45,188 nt of DNA, taken from NCBI GenBank assembly GCA_035293985.1, contig DATGLS010000030.1, positions 1-45,188 of the forward strand, read 5' to 3'. A program made the translations under genes and the position numbers. Source of the stretch: JAVDCA01 sp035293985 (lineage in GTDB: Bacteria > Pseudomonadota > Alphaproteobacteria > Rhizobiales > Xanthobacteraceae). Below the pieces are notes generated by a model. It saw only the letters and a program-made list of their open reading frames with translations, was not told where the DNA came from and made no database searches. Shown here one piece after another: positions 1 through 7,743 of this stretch (its first letter is position 1; the number at the start of each line of letters is the position of its first letter).

Positions 1-504
1 GATGTCGGTCTGCCCGGTCGCCGGCGCGAGCGCGTTGGCGATCGAGGTGCCGCCCTGCACCGCGTTGATGACGTCCTGGCCGAAGTGGGCGCCCATGACG
101 AAGTTGTCGTCGCCCGCCGAGGCGTTGACGGTCTGGTTGCCGGCGTTGAGGTAGTAGATGTCGGGCTGGCCATTGCCGGTGAGGGTGCTGCCGCCGGCGA
201 TCACCATGTCGCTCGGGACGCCGAGCGCTGACGCGGTCGCGATGCGGGACCGGACATCCACGGTGTTCCCGACACCGGAACGGGATAGCTCTTTACGTAG
301 ACGGTCATTGAGCAATCCTCCCCAGTCCTGAAATGCCACCGCGACCAGCTTGTTGTAGTCGACGAGCGACAGGCTCGCGCCGGCGCCGAGCGCGGCATAG
401 CCTCCAAGCTGCGAGCGCAGCGCCGATATGTCGAGGACGAGCTCGGCATGACCCACGCCGACGACGGCGGCGAGCACGACGATGGCGACGAGAAGCAATC
501 TCAC
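1..504 (-). CDS. Exported protein, RTX-like repeat region, 3' end cut by window edge
   Basis: The frame stays open for 168 codons from a GTG at 504 to the left edge; an in-frame TGA at 511-513 leaves no earlier start. The protein begins MRLLLVAIVVLAAVVGVGHA, a textbook Sec signal peptide with likely cleavage after GHA. A region of unknown fold follows (about residues 20-95). Then comes a Gly/Asp/Asn-rich stretch (about 100-150) with GNGQPDIYYLNAGNQ and AGDDNFVMGAHFGQDVI. This resembles the G-D-D-x-F-x-x-G-x-G-x-D-x-I pattern of haemolysin-type calcium-binding (RTX-related) domains. RTX proteins usually use type I secretion and lack an N-terminal signal, so this combination is unusual. No strong Shine-Dalgarno is visible. 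The RTX assignment is a motif reading, the function is unknown, and the C-terminus is outside the window. Confidence 0.55.
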   Translation of the reverse strand, partial: MRLLLVAIVVLAAVVGVGHAELVLDISALRSQLGGYAALGAGASLSLVDYNKLVAVAFQDWGGLLNDRLRKELSRSGVGNTVDVRSRIATASALGVPSDMVIAGGSTLTGNGQPDIYYLNAGNQTVNASAGDDNFVMGAHFGQDVINAVQGGTSIANALAPATGQTDI

Positions 505-534
505 GGCGGGTCAATCCCGGTTTCGACTTGCACC

Positions 535-564
535 AAAAAAGTCCCGCGTGTCGCCACGCGGGAC
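535..564 (-). terminator. Rho-independent terminator after the Flp pilin gene
   Basis: Bases 541-564 form a perfect 10-bp stem (GTCCCGCGTG against CACGCGGGAC) with a 4-nt loop. Six A residues at 535-540 become a T run immediately after the stem on the minus strand. It lies 68 nt beyond the pilin stop and 31 nt before the start of the next minus-strand gene, so it should separate the two transcripts. Confidence 0.85.
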
Positions 565-631
565 CTCAGTCGTCAGCCATGCCAGGAACACCGTCGGCGA
601 TCACCTCTCGATCGCGTCTCGATCGCCTCGA

Positions 632-808
632 TCACTGGCCCGCGTTGGCGAGCTGGGTGTCGACGGACGAGAACGTGTTGACGAGCTGGCCGCCCAACGC
701 GTTCACGACCGCGATGATGGCAACCGAGATGCCGGCGGCGATGAGGCCATACTCGATGGCGGTCGCACCGGACGTGTCGCGCAGAAAACGAAGCATCGGG
801 GATTTCAT
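632..808 (-). CDS. Flp/Fap-type pilin
   Basis: A 58-residue type IVb (Flp) prepilin. Such pilins are the major subunit of tight-adherence (Tad) pili and are processed by a CpaA-type prepilin peptidase. The short basic leader MKSPMLRFLRDTSG is followed by ATAIEYGLIAAG; cleavage is expected between G14 and A15, with the conserved Glu-Tyr at 19-20. One hydrophobic helix (about 18-40) forms the filament core. The start is ATG at 808 because GGGAGG sits 5 nt upstream; a longer reading from a TTG at 829 would bury that site. No tad/cpa assembly genes are present, so this is an orphan pilin here. A strong terminator follows the gene. Confidence 0.9.
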   Translation of the reverse strand: MKSPMLRFLRDTSGATAIEYGLIAAGISVAIIAVVNALGGQLVNTFSSVDTQLANAGQ

Positions 809-916
809 TCCCACCTCCCTGAAGGGCAACCATTGAACGATCGACGGTGCTACCTAAACGGGAAGTGCCTGCGTCCGGATTAATACGTAGCGTTAAACTT
901 GAGCGAATTTCGCTTT

Positions 917-2329
917 TCAGGGCGCCGCCCCGCGATCCGGCATGGCCACCCCGCGAAATGCGCGGATCTCGGCCGCGACACGGGCGACGACACCGTCCCA
1001 GTCCCCCGCCGCCGGCTGGCGAAACAGGCGGACCGTCGGGTACCAGGGGTTGTCGTCGCGATCGAGCAGCCAGCGCCAGTCCGCGCGCAACGGGAGCATG
1101 ATCCAGACCGGCTTGCCGATGGTCGCGGCGAGATGGGCGACCGAGGTGTCGACCGTGACGACGAGGTCGAGAAGGCTGATGATCGCGGCCGTGTCGGCGA
1201 AATCGGCGAGCTCGGCGCCGGGATGGAGGATGTGCGGACGCGCGCGCAGGATGGCGTCGTCGCCGGGCCGCAGGTCGCGCTGCAGGCTGACGACGTCGAT
1301 ATCGGGCAGATCGAGCAACGGCCGCAAGCGGGCGAGCGCGATCGAGCGGTTGCGGTCGTCCTTGTGGGCGGCACTCCCGGCCCAGACGAGGCCGATGCGC
1401 CTGGCGTGCCGTGGCGGCAGCTTTTGCGCCCAGGAGGCGATCCGCTCGGGCGGCGGGCGGAGGCGCAACCCATCCGGAATCGTGGCGAGCTCGGTGCCGA
1501 ACGCGCGCGGCAGGCTGAGCAGCGGGCAATGCAGGTCGAACGGCGGAATGGGCGCCTCGCCGGCGAGCACGGTGACGTTATCGGGCAAGGCCGGGAGGAC
1601 GGGCGCGAGGCTCGGGTGGATGCTCATGAGCACGCGGGCGGCACGGCGCGCGACGAGCGGAACGTAGCGCAGGAACTGGATGCTGTCGCCGAGCCCCTGC
1701 TCGGGATAGAGCATGATGGTCGTGCCGGCGAGCGGCTCGGCGCCGGTCCATTGCGGCGCCGCGCCGGCGAGCGGGTTCGCGGGCGCGCCATTCACCTTCC
1801 AGCGGAACTCGTAACTGGGCCAGCCCGCTTTGAAGTTGCCCATGGCGAGGCGGATCATTCCGGCGTTGAACTGAGCGTCGGCATGGCCGGGCTCCAACGC
1901 GATCGCCCTCTCGTAGCTCGCGAGCGCCTCGGGAAAACGGCCGAGATACTGCAGCGCGTTGCCGCGGTTGACGAAGGCATTGGCGTAGCGCGGCGCGACG
2001 ACCAGCACCCGCGCGGCGGCCGCCAGCGCCTCCTCGTGGCGGCCGAGCTGGAACAGGATGCAGCTGCGCATGTTGAGCGCATTGGCCGATCCCGGCGCGA
2101 TGCGGAGCGCCCGGTCGACGAGCGCGAGCGCCTCCGCGCCCCGGCCCTGCGCGTGCCGCAGGTTGGCAAGGAGATTCAAGGCGTCGAAGCAGGCGGGATC
2201 GAACTGCAGGAGGCCGAGGTAGATCTTCTCGGCCTCGGCCAGCTTGCCGAGCCGGTGCAGCTCCAGGGCCGCCGCGATTCCCTCGGCGAGGAGCTGCGCT
2301 TTTCTGGCCTTGGCGTGCGTCTTGCCCAT
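917..2329 (-). CDS. TPR repeat protein with glycosyltransferase-9-like C-terminal domain
   Basis: A 470-residue protein. The N-terminal half (about 1-170) contains tandem tetratricopeptide repeats with the usual A-x-x-x-Y/F and ALEP/ALRIAP spacing. The C-terminal half (about 200-460) has the GT-B look of glycosyltransferase family 9/heptosyltransferase-like domains: YPEQGLGDSIQFLRY, then IGLVWAGS and LVVTVDTSVAHLAA near the end. Such TPR-GT proteins are usually linked to surface polysaccharide or flagellin glycosylation, but the acceptor cannot be told here. I chose ATG 2329. A GTG at 2386, with AAGGA 10 nt upstream, would add 19 low-complexity residues encoded by a fragment of the dispersed repeat seen near ftsE. 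The gene lies just downstream of cpdR and may be co-transcribed. Confidence 0.8.
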   Translation of the reverse strand: MGKTHAKARKAQLLAEGIAAALELHRLGKLAEAEKIYLGLLQFDPACFDALNLLANLRHAQGRGAEALALVDRALRIAPGSANALNMRSCILFQLGRHEEALAAAARVLVVAPRYANAFVNRGNALQYLGRFPEALASYERAIALEPGHADAQFNAGMIRLAMGNFKAGWPSYEFRWKVNGAPANPLAGAAPQWTGAEPLAGTTIMLYPEQGLGDSIQFLRYVPLVARRAARVLMSIHPSLAPVLPALPDNVTVLAGEAPIPPFDLHCPLLSLPRAFGTELATIPDGLRLRPPPERIASWAQKLPPRHARRIGLVWAGSAAHKDDRNRSIALARLRPLLDLPDIDVVSLQRDLRPGDDAILRARPHILHPGAELADFADTAAIISLLDLVVTVDTSVAHLAATIGKPVWIMLPLRADWRWLLDRDDNPWYPTVRLFRQPAAGDWDGVVARVAAEIRAFRGVAMPDRGAAP

Positions 2330-2390
2330 ATGACCGTTCGCCGCTCTTGCGCCGCCTTTCCCCGAAGGGGATAGGGAAGAAGCCACCCGC

Positions 2391-2786
2391 TCAGCGTCCT
2401 TTGGCGATCAGCGCCTCTTGCACCGCCTTGCGGATGTCGGCGAGCGAGAAGGGCTTGGCGATCACGTCGTGGATCAGCGCGTCGAGGCCGTGCGCGCGCT
2501 CGCGCTGGTCGGCATAGCCGGTCATCAGCAGGATGACGAGTTCGGGATAGTCGCGCGCGGCGGCGAGCGCGAGCGCGATCCCGTCCATCACGGGCATGCG
2601 GATGTCGGTCAAGAGGAGGTCGAACCTGCCCTGCTCGCGGACGAGCACCTCGAGCGCCTCGCCGCCGTCGGCGGTCGCGACCACCTCGTGGCCGTCCTGG
2701 GTCAGCGCGCGGGCGACGAAGGCGCGCAGCGCCTCCTCGTCCTCGGCGAGCAGGATGCGCGACACGCGGCGCTCTTGCTCCGACAC
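2391..2786 (-). CDS. cpdR: Single-domain response regulator CpdR
   Basis: A 131-residue receiver domain with no output domain. Acidic pocket E15/D16, phospho-acceptor D61 in LLLTDIRMPVMDG, the conserved Thr in LLMTGYADQRERAHGLDAL, and the Lys in IAKPF. This last block closely matches CpdR of Caulobacter and rhizobia. There CpdR is dephosphorylated to deliver ClpXP substrates and so influences CtrA turnover and cell-cycle progression. Start is GTG 2786 with GAGGAA 6 nt upstream; the Shine-Dalgarno overlaps the stop of the preceding zinc-ribbon gene, 11 nt away, indicating coupled translation. The longer in-frame reading upstream is an Arg-rich shadow of that gene. Confidence 0.9.
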   Translation of the reverse strand: MSEQERRVSRILLAEDEEALRAFVARALTQDGHEVVATADGGEALEVLVREQGRFDLLLTDIRMPVMDGIALALAAARDYPELVILLMTGYADQRERAHGLDALIHDVIAKPFSLADIRKAVQEALIAKGR

Positions 2787-2797
2787 GTTGCGCTTCC

Positions 2798-3709
2798 TCA
2801 GTGCACGCCGGCGACGAGGTCGCGGCGGGTGAAGAAGCGCACCACCACGAACTGCCCGTCGGCGGGCGGCGAGGCGAGGCGGGTCTCGAACGGCTCGCTC
2901 TCGCCGGGCGCGAGCACGCCGCGGGCGGGCAGCGACGTCCACGCATAGACCTCGTTGCCGGCGGCGCTGCGCATGGAAAAACGCAGCCGCGTCACGTCGC
3001 GCGGCACCCGGCTGATATTGGTGATCTTCCCCTTCACCAGCAGGACCGGCACGTTCTCGCTCATCTCGATCGACGTGGTCACGTCGTCGAAGGCGAGGCC
3101 GCGCAGGTTGACCGGCAGGCCGATGGCGGCGAACAGCGGGGCGGTCTGCGGCAGCACGCGCACGACGTCGGTGCGCCAGCCGAGCAGCGCCGCGTCGAGG
3201 ACGATGAGCGCGACGATCACCGCCGTCAGGCTCTTCGACATGCGCCGGGGACCCGAGCCGGCCGCCGGGCGCTGGGCGCGGCGCGCCGCGATGCTCTCGA
3301 TGTCCTCGCCCGGCGTATAGGCGGCGCCGGCGGCCGCGGGATCGCCCGGCTCCGGCGCGAGCGGGGGCGAGTCATGCGCATCGACCCCGGCATCGCCGAA
3401 CGCGGACGCCTCGTCATAGTCCACGTGGGTGCGACCGGCGGCGCGCGCCGCCAGGTTGGGATCGATGTCGGCATCGTCGCCGGCGGCGAAATCGTCGACC
3501 GGCGCATCCGGCTCGGGCGCGGGCGCGGCCGATGCGGCGCCATGCCGGTAGGCCGAGGCCGCGGCAGCGCCGGCGAAGCCTTCCGCGGCTTGCGGGGTCG
3601 CGTGCCATACCTCCTGGCAGCGCACGCAGCGCACCGAGCGCCCTTCGGCGCCGAGGGAGGCGGCCGAGACGTCGTAGGAGGTCGCACAGTTCGGGCAGGT
3701 GATCAGCAT
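2798..3709 (-). CDS. MJ0042-type zinc-ribbon, DUF3426-like membrane protein
   Basis: A 303-residue protein. The N-terminus MLITCPNCATSYDV, followed by CVRCQEVW (two CxxC pairs about 20 residues apart), is the MJ0042 zinc ribbon. A long acidic, Ala/Pro-rich linker follows (about 45-160), then one transmembrane helix (LTAVIVALIVLDAALLGW). The C-terminal domain resembles DUF3426 (LRGLAFDDVTTSIEM ... VLLVKGKITNISRVPRDV). The topology suggests a cytoplasmic zinc ribbon and a periplasmic beta-rich domain. Its biochemical role is unknown. The gene heads the cpdR operon and diverges from ftsE, an order typical of Hyphomicrobiales. Start is ATG 3709, the only sensible start before the zinc ribbon; its ribosome site is weak. 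Confidence 0.82.
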   Translation of the reverse strand: MLITCPNCATSYDVSAASLGAEGRSVRCVRCQEVWHATPQAAEGFAGAAAASAYRHGAASAAPAPEPDAPVDDFAAGDDADIDPNLAARAAGRTHVDYDEASAFGDAGVDAHDSPPLAPEPGDPAAAGAAYTPGEDIESIAARRAQRPAAGSGPRRMSKSLTAVIVALIVLDAALLGWRTDVVRVLPQTAPLFAAIGLPVNLRGLAFDDVTTSIEMSENVPVLLVKGKITNISRVPRDVTRLRFSMRSAAGNEVYAWTSLPARGVLAPGESEPFETRLASPPADGQFVVVRFFTRRDLVAGVH

Positions 3710-4285
3710 CGGCGAATCGTGAACAAGCCTCGCGAGCCAGCGACGGGACGCTAGCAGCGGTCCGTTAACGCATCGGAAACCATGCGGCGCGCTCTTCAAC
3801 GACCGACCGGTAATCGGGTCGGGGCGGGCCACCTGAGGCAAAAGGCGCGGCAAAGACCCGAACTGCCATGAACCCGCCCACCCGGGTTCCTGTTAAAAGG
3901 GCGAATCACTGCAACATGATCCATGGTGGGATGTGGTGCCGCTGAGGGGTGCGGAGGCGCCGGAGCCAACATGATCGGGGTGCGACGCGCGGAGAGGTCA
4001 CCCCGAGCCTCTGCACCCTGAACGGCGGGGCGGTCGTATCGGTCTCTTTCCTCTTCCCCGCAAGGGAGAGGACGACGCGCCCTGGTCTTGCCTTGGGCAA
4101 GCCCAAGGGTGAACTGCGCGGTCAGGTGAGGGGCTCTCGGACCAGAATTGAACCACCGAGCGCCCCTCAGCCGGCTCGCTGCGCTCGCCACCCTCTCTCC
4201 TTCGGGGTCTCCTTCCGGAGAGGGGGAAGAAGCCATGCGATCGCCCTCCCCGAAGGGGGAGAGGGGAAGAGGCGCGGAGAGGGTC
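3710..4285. other. Divergent intergenic region between the zinc-ribbon gene and ftsE
   Basis: 576 bp without a convincing gene. Both divergent promoters must lie here, but I see no hexamer pair good enough to name. The right two-thirds is dominated by a dispersed repeat (annotated separately) and a second GC-rich inverted segment (CCCTCCCCGAAGGGGGAGAG, about 4242-4264) abutting ftsE. Open frames across it are repeat-derived. Confidence 0.6.
4059..4234. repeat. Dispersed palindromic repeat, copy 1 (upstream of ftsE)
   Basis: The core CCAGAATTGAA...CGAGCGCCCCTCA, CCGGCTCG and TGCGCTCGCCACCCTCTC (about 4134-4234) recurs at 6062-6172. It ends in a CTTCGGGG/CCGGAG stem and GGGAAGAAGCC. The left part carries a further small inverted segment (CTTGGGCAAGCCCAAGG). 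A truncated relative (CCCCGAAGGGGATAGGGAAGAAGCC) lies at 2359-2383. Noncoding; gene callers often extend ORFs into such repeats. Confidence 0.75.
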
Positions 4286-4945
4286 TTGGTCCGGTTCGAA
4301 AACGTCGGATTGCGCTACGGGCTCGGGCCCGAGGTTCTGCGCGACCTCACGTTCCACATCGACCCGCATTCGTTCCAGTTCCTGACCGGGCCGTCGGGCG
4401 CCGGCAAGTCGACGCTGCTGCGGCTGCTGTTTCTCTCGCTCAAGCCGACGCGCGGGCTGATCAGCCTGTTCGACCACGACCTCGCGACGCTGTCGAAGGA
4501 CTCGCGCGCGACGCTGCGCCGGCGCATCGGCATCGTGTTTCAGGACTTCCGCCTGCTCGACCATATGAGCACGTTCGAGAACGTGGCGCTGCCGCTGCGC
4601 ATCCTCGGGCGCGAGGAGGCGAGCTACCGCCACGAGGTGAGCGAGCTCTTGAACTGGGTCGGGCTCGGCGAGCGGATGTGGTCGCTGCCGCCGGTGCTCT
4701 CGGGCGGCGAGAAGCAGCGCGCCGCGATCGCCCGCGCCGTGATCGCGCGGCCGCAGCTCCTGCTCGCCGACGAGCCGACCGGCAACGTCGATCCCTCGCT
4801 CGCCGAGCGGCTGCTGCGGCTGTTCATCGAGCTCAACAAGTCGGGCACCTCGGTGGTCATCGCGACCCACGACATCGCGCTGATGGACAAGTACGACGCG
4901 CGCCGCCTCGTGTTGCATGAAGGGCGCATGCACGTCTACGAATAA
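4286..4945 (+). CDS. ftsE: Cell-division ATP-binding protein FtsE
   Basis: The ATPase of the FtsEX complex, which sits at the division septum and, through FtsX, activates peptidoglycan hydrolases. Walker A is GPSGAGKST, the ABC signature LSGGEKQR, Walker B LLLADEPTGN, and the H-loop IATHD. Starting at TTG 4286 gives 219 residues, the normal FtsE length, with GGAG 6 nt upstream. The alternative ATG 4235 adds 17 residues encoded by repeat DNA and is less likely. The stop is 4 nt before ftsX, so the two are co-expressed. Identification as FtsE rather than another ABC ATPase rests on the opening VRFENVGLRYG and the adjacent ftsX. Confidence 0.93.
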   Translation: MVRFENVGLRYGLGPEVLRDLTFHIDPHSFQFLTGPSGAGKSTLLRLLFLSLKPTRGLISLFDHDLATLSKDSRATLRRRIGIVFQDFRLLDHMSTFENVALPLRILGREEASYRHEVSELLNWVGLGERMWSLPPVLSGGEKQRAAIARAVIARPQLLLADEPTGNVDPSLAERLLRLFIELNKSGTSVVIATHDIALMDKYDARRLVLHEGRMHVYE

Positions 4946-4949
4946 CCCT

Positions 4950-5909
4950 ATGGCCGAAGCCCCCTATGATCCGGAACTGGCGGTGGCGGCGGAGCACCTG
5001 CCGAGCGGGCAGCAGCGCGCGTCCTCGATCGTGCCGCGCAGCTCGATTTCCGGCCGCGCCCTGATCGCGGTGGTGGCGATCATGACGTTTCTCGCCTCGC
5101 TCACCACCGGCGGCGTGATGCTGGTGCTGGGCTCGGCGGCCGAGTGGCAGTCGGACGTGGCGCGCGAGATGACGATCCAGATCCGCCCCTTGCCCGGCCA
5201 CGATCTCGACGCCGAGGTCAACCAGGCGGCCGCGATCGCCCGCGCCACCCCCGGCGTGACCGAGGTGCGGCCCTACAGCGCAGCCGAGTCGGCGCGCCTG
5301 CTCGAGCCCTGGCTCGGCACCGGCCTCTCGCTCGACGCGCTGCCGGTGCCGCGCATCATCGCGCTGCGCATCGACGGCGGCCACCCGCCCGACGTCGTGG
5401 CGCTGCGCGCGGCGCTGAGGGCGAAGATTTCCGGCGCGAGCGTCGACGAGCACCGCGGCTGGATCGACCGCATGCGCACCATGGCCAATGCGGCGGTCGC
5501 GGTCGGCATCGGCATCCTGGTCCTCGTCTTGGTCGCGACTGTGCTGTCGGTCGCCTTCGCGACGCGCGGCGCCATGGCGACCAACCGGCCGATCGTCGAG
5601 GTGCTGCACTTCATCGGCGCCAAGGACGCCTATATCGCGTCCCAGTTCCAGCGCCATTTCCTGATGCTCGGCCTGCAGGGCGGGCTGATCGGCGGCGGCG
5701 CGGGACTGGCGGTGCTGGCGCTCGCCGGGTTCGTCAGCAACCTCTCGCTCGGCACCGCGGCGCAAGAGGAGACGGCGGCGCTGTTCTCCACCTTCTCGAT
5801 CGGGTACGCGGGCTACGCCGCCGTGGTCGGGCAGATCGTGCTGGTCGCGGCGGTGACGGCCGGCACCTCGCGCCACGTGGTCAACCAGACCCTGGCGACC
5901 ATCGGGTGA
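4950..5909 (+). CDS. ftsX: Cell-division permease-like protein FtsX
   Basis: A 319-residue inner-membrane partner of FtsE. A cytoplasmic N-terminal tail (about 1-40) is followed by TM1 (ALIAVVAIMTFLASLTTGG). Next comes a periplasmic domain of about 110 residues, the part that contacts hydrolase activators in this family. Three more helices follow: VAVGIGILVLVLVATVLSVA, LMLGLQGGLIGGGAGLAVLA and VVGQIVLVAAVTAG. The conserved region VLHFIGAKDAYIASQFQRHF before TM3 is typical of FtsX. Start is ATG 4950, 4 nt after ftsE, inside its translational reach. Confidence 0.93.
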   Translation: MAEAPYDPELAVAAEHLPSGQQRASSIVPRSSISGRALIAVVAIMTFLASLTTGGVMLVLGSAAEWQSDVAREMTIQIRPLPGHDLDAEVNQAAAIARATPGVTEVRPYSAAESARLLEPWLGTGLSLDALPVPRIIALRIDGGHPPDVVALRAALRAKISGASVDEHRGWIDRMRTMANAAVAVGIGILVLVLVATVLSVAFATRGAMATNRPIVEVLHFIGAKDAYIASQFQRHFLMLGLQGGLIGGGAGLAVLALAGFVSNLSLGTAAQEETAALFSTFSIGYAGYAAVVGQIVLVAAVTAGTSRHVVNQTLATIG

Positions 5910-5966
5910 TGGTTTTGCGACCCCTGCCAGGCGATCGCCTTTGAGGTCAGCACGGCGGCCGCGCGC

Positions 5967-6172
5967 CTTCTCCCCGCCGAACCCGGGCTTGCCCGAGCTC
6001 GGCATTTTCAATGTGCAGGTCGGGCAGGCCCGACCTGCGTGGGAGAGGGCTGGGGCGAGGCGCTCTCGACGCCAGAATTGAAGCGCCGAGCGCCCCTCAC
6101 CCGGCTCGATGCGCTCGCCACCCTCTCCGCTTCGGGCTCCGCTTCGGGGAGAAGGAAGAAAGAGCCCGTCCA
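5967..6172. repeat. Dispersed palindromic repeat, copy 2 (downstream of ftsX)
   Basis: Shares with 4134-4234 the blocks CCAGAATTGAA, CGAGCGCCCCTCA, CCGGCTCG and GCGCTCGCCACCCTCTC, followed by a CTTCGGG...CGGGGAG stem. The two copies bracket ftsEX in the same orientation. The 389-bp gap 5910-6298 holds this repeat, an internal perfect hairpin at 6015-6038 and the promoter region of the next gene; I see no gene in it. Confidence 0.75.
6015..6038. other. Perfect 11-bp hairpin inside repeat copy 2
   Basis: GCAGGTCGGGC and GCCCGACCTGC are exact reverse complements separated by AG. No T run follows on either strand, so it is not a canonical intrinsic terminator. It may still end or protect the ftsEX transcript, or be part of the repeat's own folding. 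Copy 1 lacks this exact hairpin. Confidence 0.6.
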
Positions 6173-6298
6173 TTCATCGCTGGTTCATCTCGCATGGTTT
6201 TAGCGGAGGCGGCGCGCCGGCGGCGGCGGCCCGCAGGTACAGCCATCCGGGCGCCGAAATCTGCCGTATGATGGTGCGGCACGCGGAATGAATGATCG

Positions 6299-7015
6299 AT
6301 GCCTGACGGCGACGCGAAACCGGCGGATGGGGCGACAGTGACCCGCGGCGCGGCGATGCGCAAAGGCGCCTTCGCGCGCGCGATCGCGGTCGTCCACTAC
6401 GGCATCCTGCTCGGCTTCTTCGGCGGCGTGCTCGCGCTGGGCTTGGGCTTCCTCTGGTTCCTGCACCGCGTGCCCACGGCGGAGACGCCGGCCGACCGCA
6501 GCGCCGAGGGCATCGTGGTGCTGACCGGCGGGGCGCTGCGCATCAACGACGCGGTCGAGCTGCTCGCCGCCGGGCGCGGCCGGCGGCTCCTGATCACCGG
6601 CGTCAACCCGATCACCCATTCGCGCGAGCTCGCGCGGCTGACGCCGCAATACCGCGCGCTGTTCGGCTGCTGCATCGACCTCGACCACACGGCGCAGAAC
6701 ACGATCGGCAACGCGGTCGAGACGCGGCGGTGGACCCGCACGCGCGGCTTCCATTCGCTGCTGGTCGTGACCTCGGCCTACCACATGCCGCGCGCGATCG
6801 CCGAGCTCGCGCACGAGCTGCCCGACGTGGCGCTGATCGAGTTTCCGGTGCTGACCGAACGCCAGCGCGCCGAGCCGTGGTGGTCGAACGGCGCAACGGC
6901 GCGGCTGGTGATCTCGGAGTATCTCAAGTTCGTCGTCGCGGTGGTGCGCATGCGCGTGCTGCCGGACCGCGACGACGAAGGCGCGATGGCGCGCCGCTGC
7001 TGCGCGCCCGGCTGA
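6299..7015 (+). CDS. YdcF/SanA-like DUF218 envelope protein
   Basis: A 238-residue protein with one N-terminal membrane helix (about 31-55) and a DUF218 domain (about 65-215). Recognisable blocks are GIVVLTGGALRINDAVELL, LLITG, NTIGNAVETRRW and LLVVTSAYHMPRA. Family members (YdcF, SanA, ElyC) act in the envelope, some in cell-wall or undecaprenyl-linked processes, but no enzymatic reaction can be assigned. It is followed 14 nt later by the plsC-like gene on the same strand. The order ftsE-ftsX-DUF218-PlsC is common in Hyphomicrobiales. Start ATG 6299 gives a sensible short cytoplasmic tail. Confidence 0.85.
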   Translation: MPDGDAKPADGATVTRGAAMRKGAFARAIAVVHYGILLGFFGGVLALGLGFLWFLHRVPTAETPADRSAEGIVVLTGGALRINDAVELLAAGRGRRLLITGVNPITHSRELARLTPQYRALFGCCIDLDHTAQNTIGNAVETRRWTRTRGFHSLLVVTSAYHMPRAIAELAHELPDVALIEFPVLTERQRAEPWWSNGATARLVISEYLKFVVAVVRMRVLPDRDDEGAMARRCCAPG

Positions 7016-7029
7016 GCGCGGGCACCGCC

Positions 7030-7743
7030 GTGATCGCGCTGCGCTCGCTCGTCTTCAACGCGCTGTTCTACCTCGTGCTCGCGGTCTACCTGGTGGCGGC
7101 GCTCCCGACCTTGCTGATGCCGCGCCGGGCGATCTTCGCGCTGGCGCGGCACTGGGCGCGGGTCAATCTCGCGATGCTGCGCGTCATCTGCCGCATCGGG
7201 GCCGACTGGCGCGGGCTGGAGAAGATCCCGCAAGGCGCGATCCTGGTCGCCGCCAAGCACCAGTCGGCGTGGGAGACCTTCGCGCTGCTCGCGCTGTTCG
7301 ACGACCCGACCTTCATCGTCAAGCGCGAGCTGCTGTGGCTGCCGTTCTACGGCTGGTACGCGCGCCATGCCGGCATGATCCCGGTGGAGCGCGGCGGCGG
7401 CAAGCCGGTCCTCACCGCGATGGCGGCGCACGCGCGCGCGGCGCTCGCCGACGGGCGGCAGCTCGTGGTGTTTCCCGAAGGCACGCGCCGCGCGCCCGGC
7501 GCCGAGCCGCGCTACAAATACGGCGTCGCGCATCTTTACGGCGAATGCGGCGTGCCGTGCGTGCCGATGGCGCTCAATTCCGGGCTCTTCTGGCCGCGCC
7601 GCCGGTTCATGCGCTATCCGGGCACGATCGTGGTCGAGGTGCTCGATCCGATCCCGCCGGGGCTGCCGGTGGATGAGTTCTTCGCGCGCCTCCAGCGCGA
7701 GATGGAGACGGCGACGGCGAGCTTGTTGGGGAACAGGGAATAG
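7030..7743 (+). CDS. plsC: 1-acyl-sn-glycerol-3-phosphate acyltransferase (PlsC family)
   Basis: A 237-residue membrane acyltransferase that would convert lysophosphatidic acid to phosphatidic acid. N-terminal membrane helix about 8-30. Motif I reads KHQSAWETF, i.e. H-x4-E rather than the usual H-x4-D. Motif III is VVFPEGTRRAPG, and the region IVKRELLWLPFYGWYARHAGMIPVERGGG corresponds to motif II. Start is GTG 7030, 14 nt after the DUF218 gene; no better in-frame start exists, and the ribosome site is weak. The stop (TAG 7741-7743) is the first unit of a heptamer array shared with the convergent amidase gene. Which acyl-acceptor it prefers cannot be told. Confidence 0.87.
   Translation: MIALRSLVFNALFYLVLAVYLVAALPTLLMPRRAIFALARHWARVNLAMLRVICRIGADWRGLEKIPQGAILVAAKHQSAWETFALLALFDDPTFIVKRELLWLPFYGWYARHAGMIPVERGGGKPVLTAMAAHARAALADGRQLVVFPEGTRRAPGAEPRYKYGVAHLYGECGVPCVPMALNSGLFWPRRRFMRYPGTIVVEVLDPIPPGLPVDEFFARLQREMETATASLLGNRE

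Noticed and set aside
880..896. CtrA-type site TTAA...TTAA upstream of the Flp pilin gene
   Set aside because: The two TTAA blocks are 9 nt apart, not the 7 of the CtrA consensus; other TTAAC fragments near 3770, 20670 and 21430 are also incomplete.
4857..6173. Long minus-strand open frame of over 400 codons opposite ftsX
   Set aside because: Composition is Arg/His/Asp-rich shadow coding; ftsX on the plus strand has clear family motifs and membrane helices.
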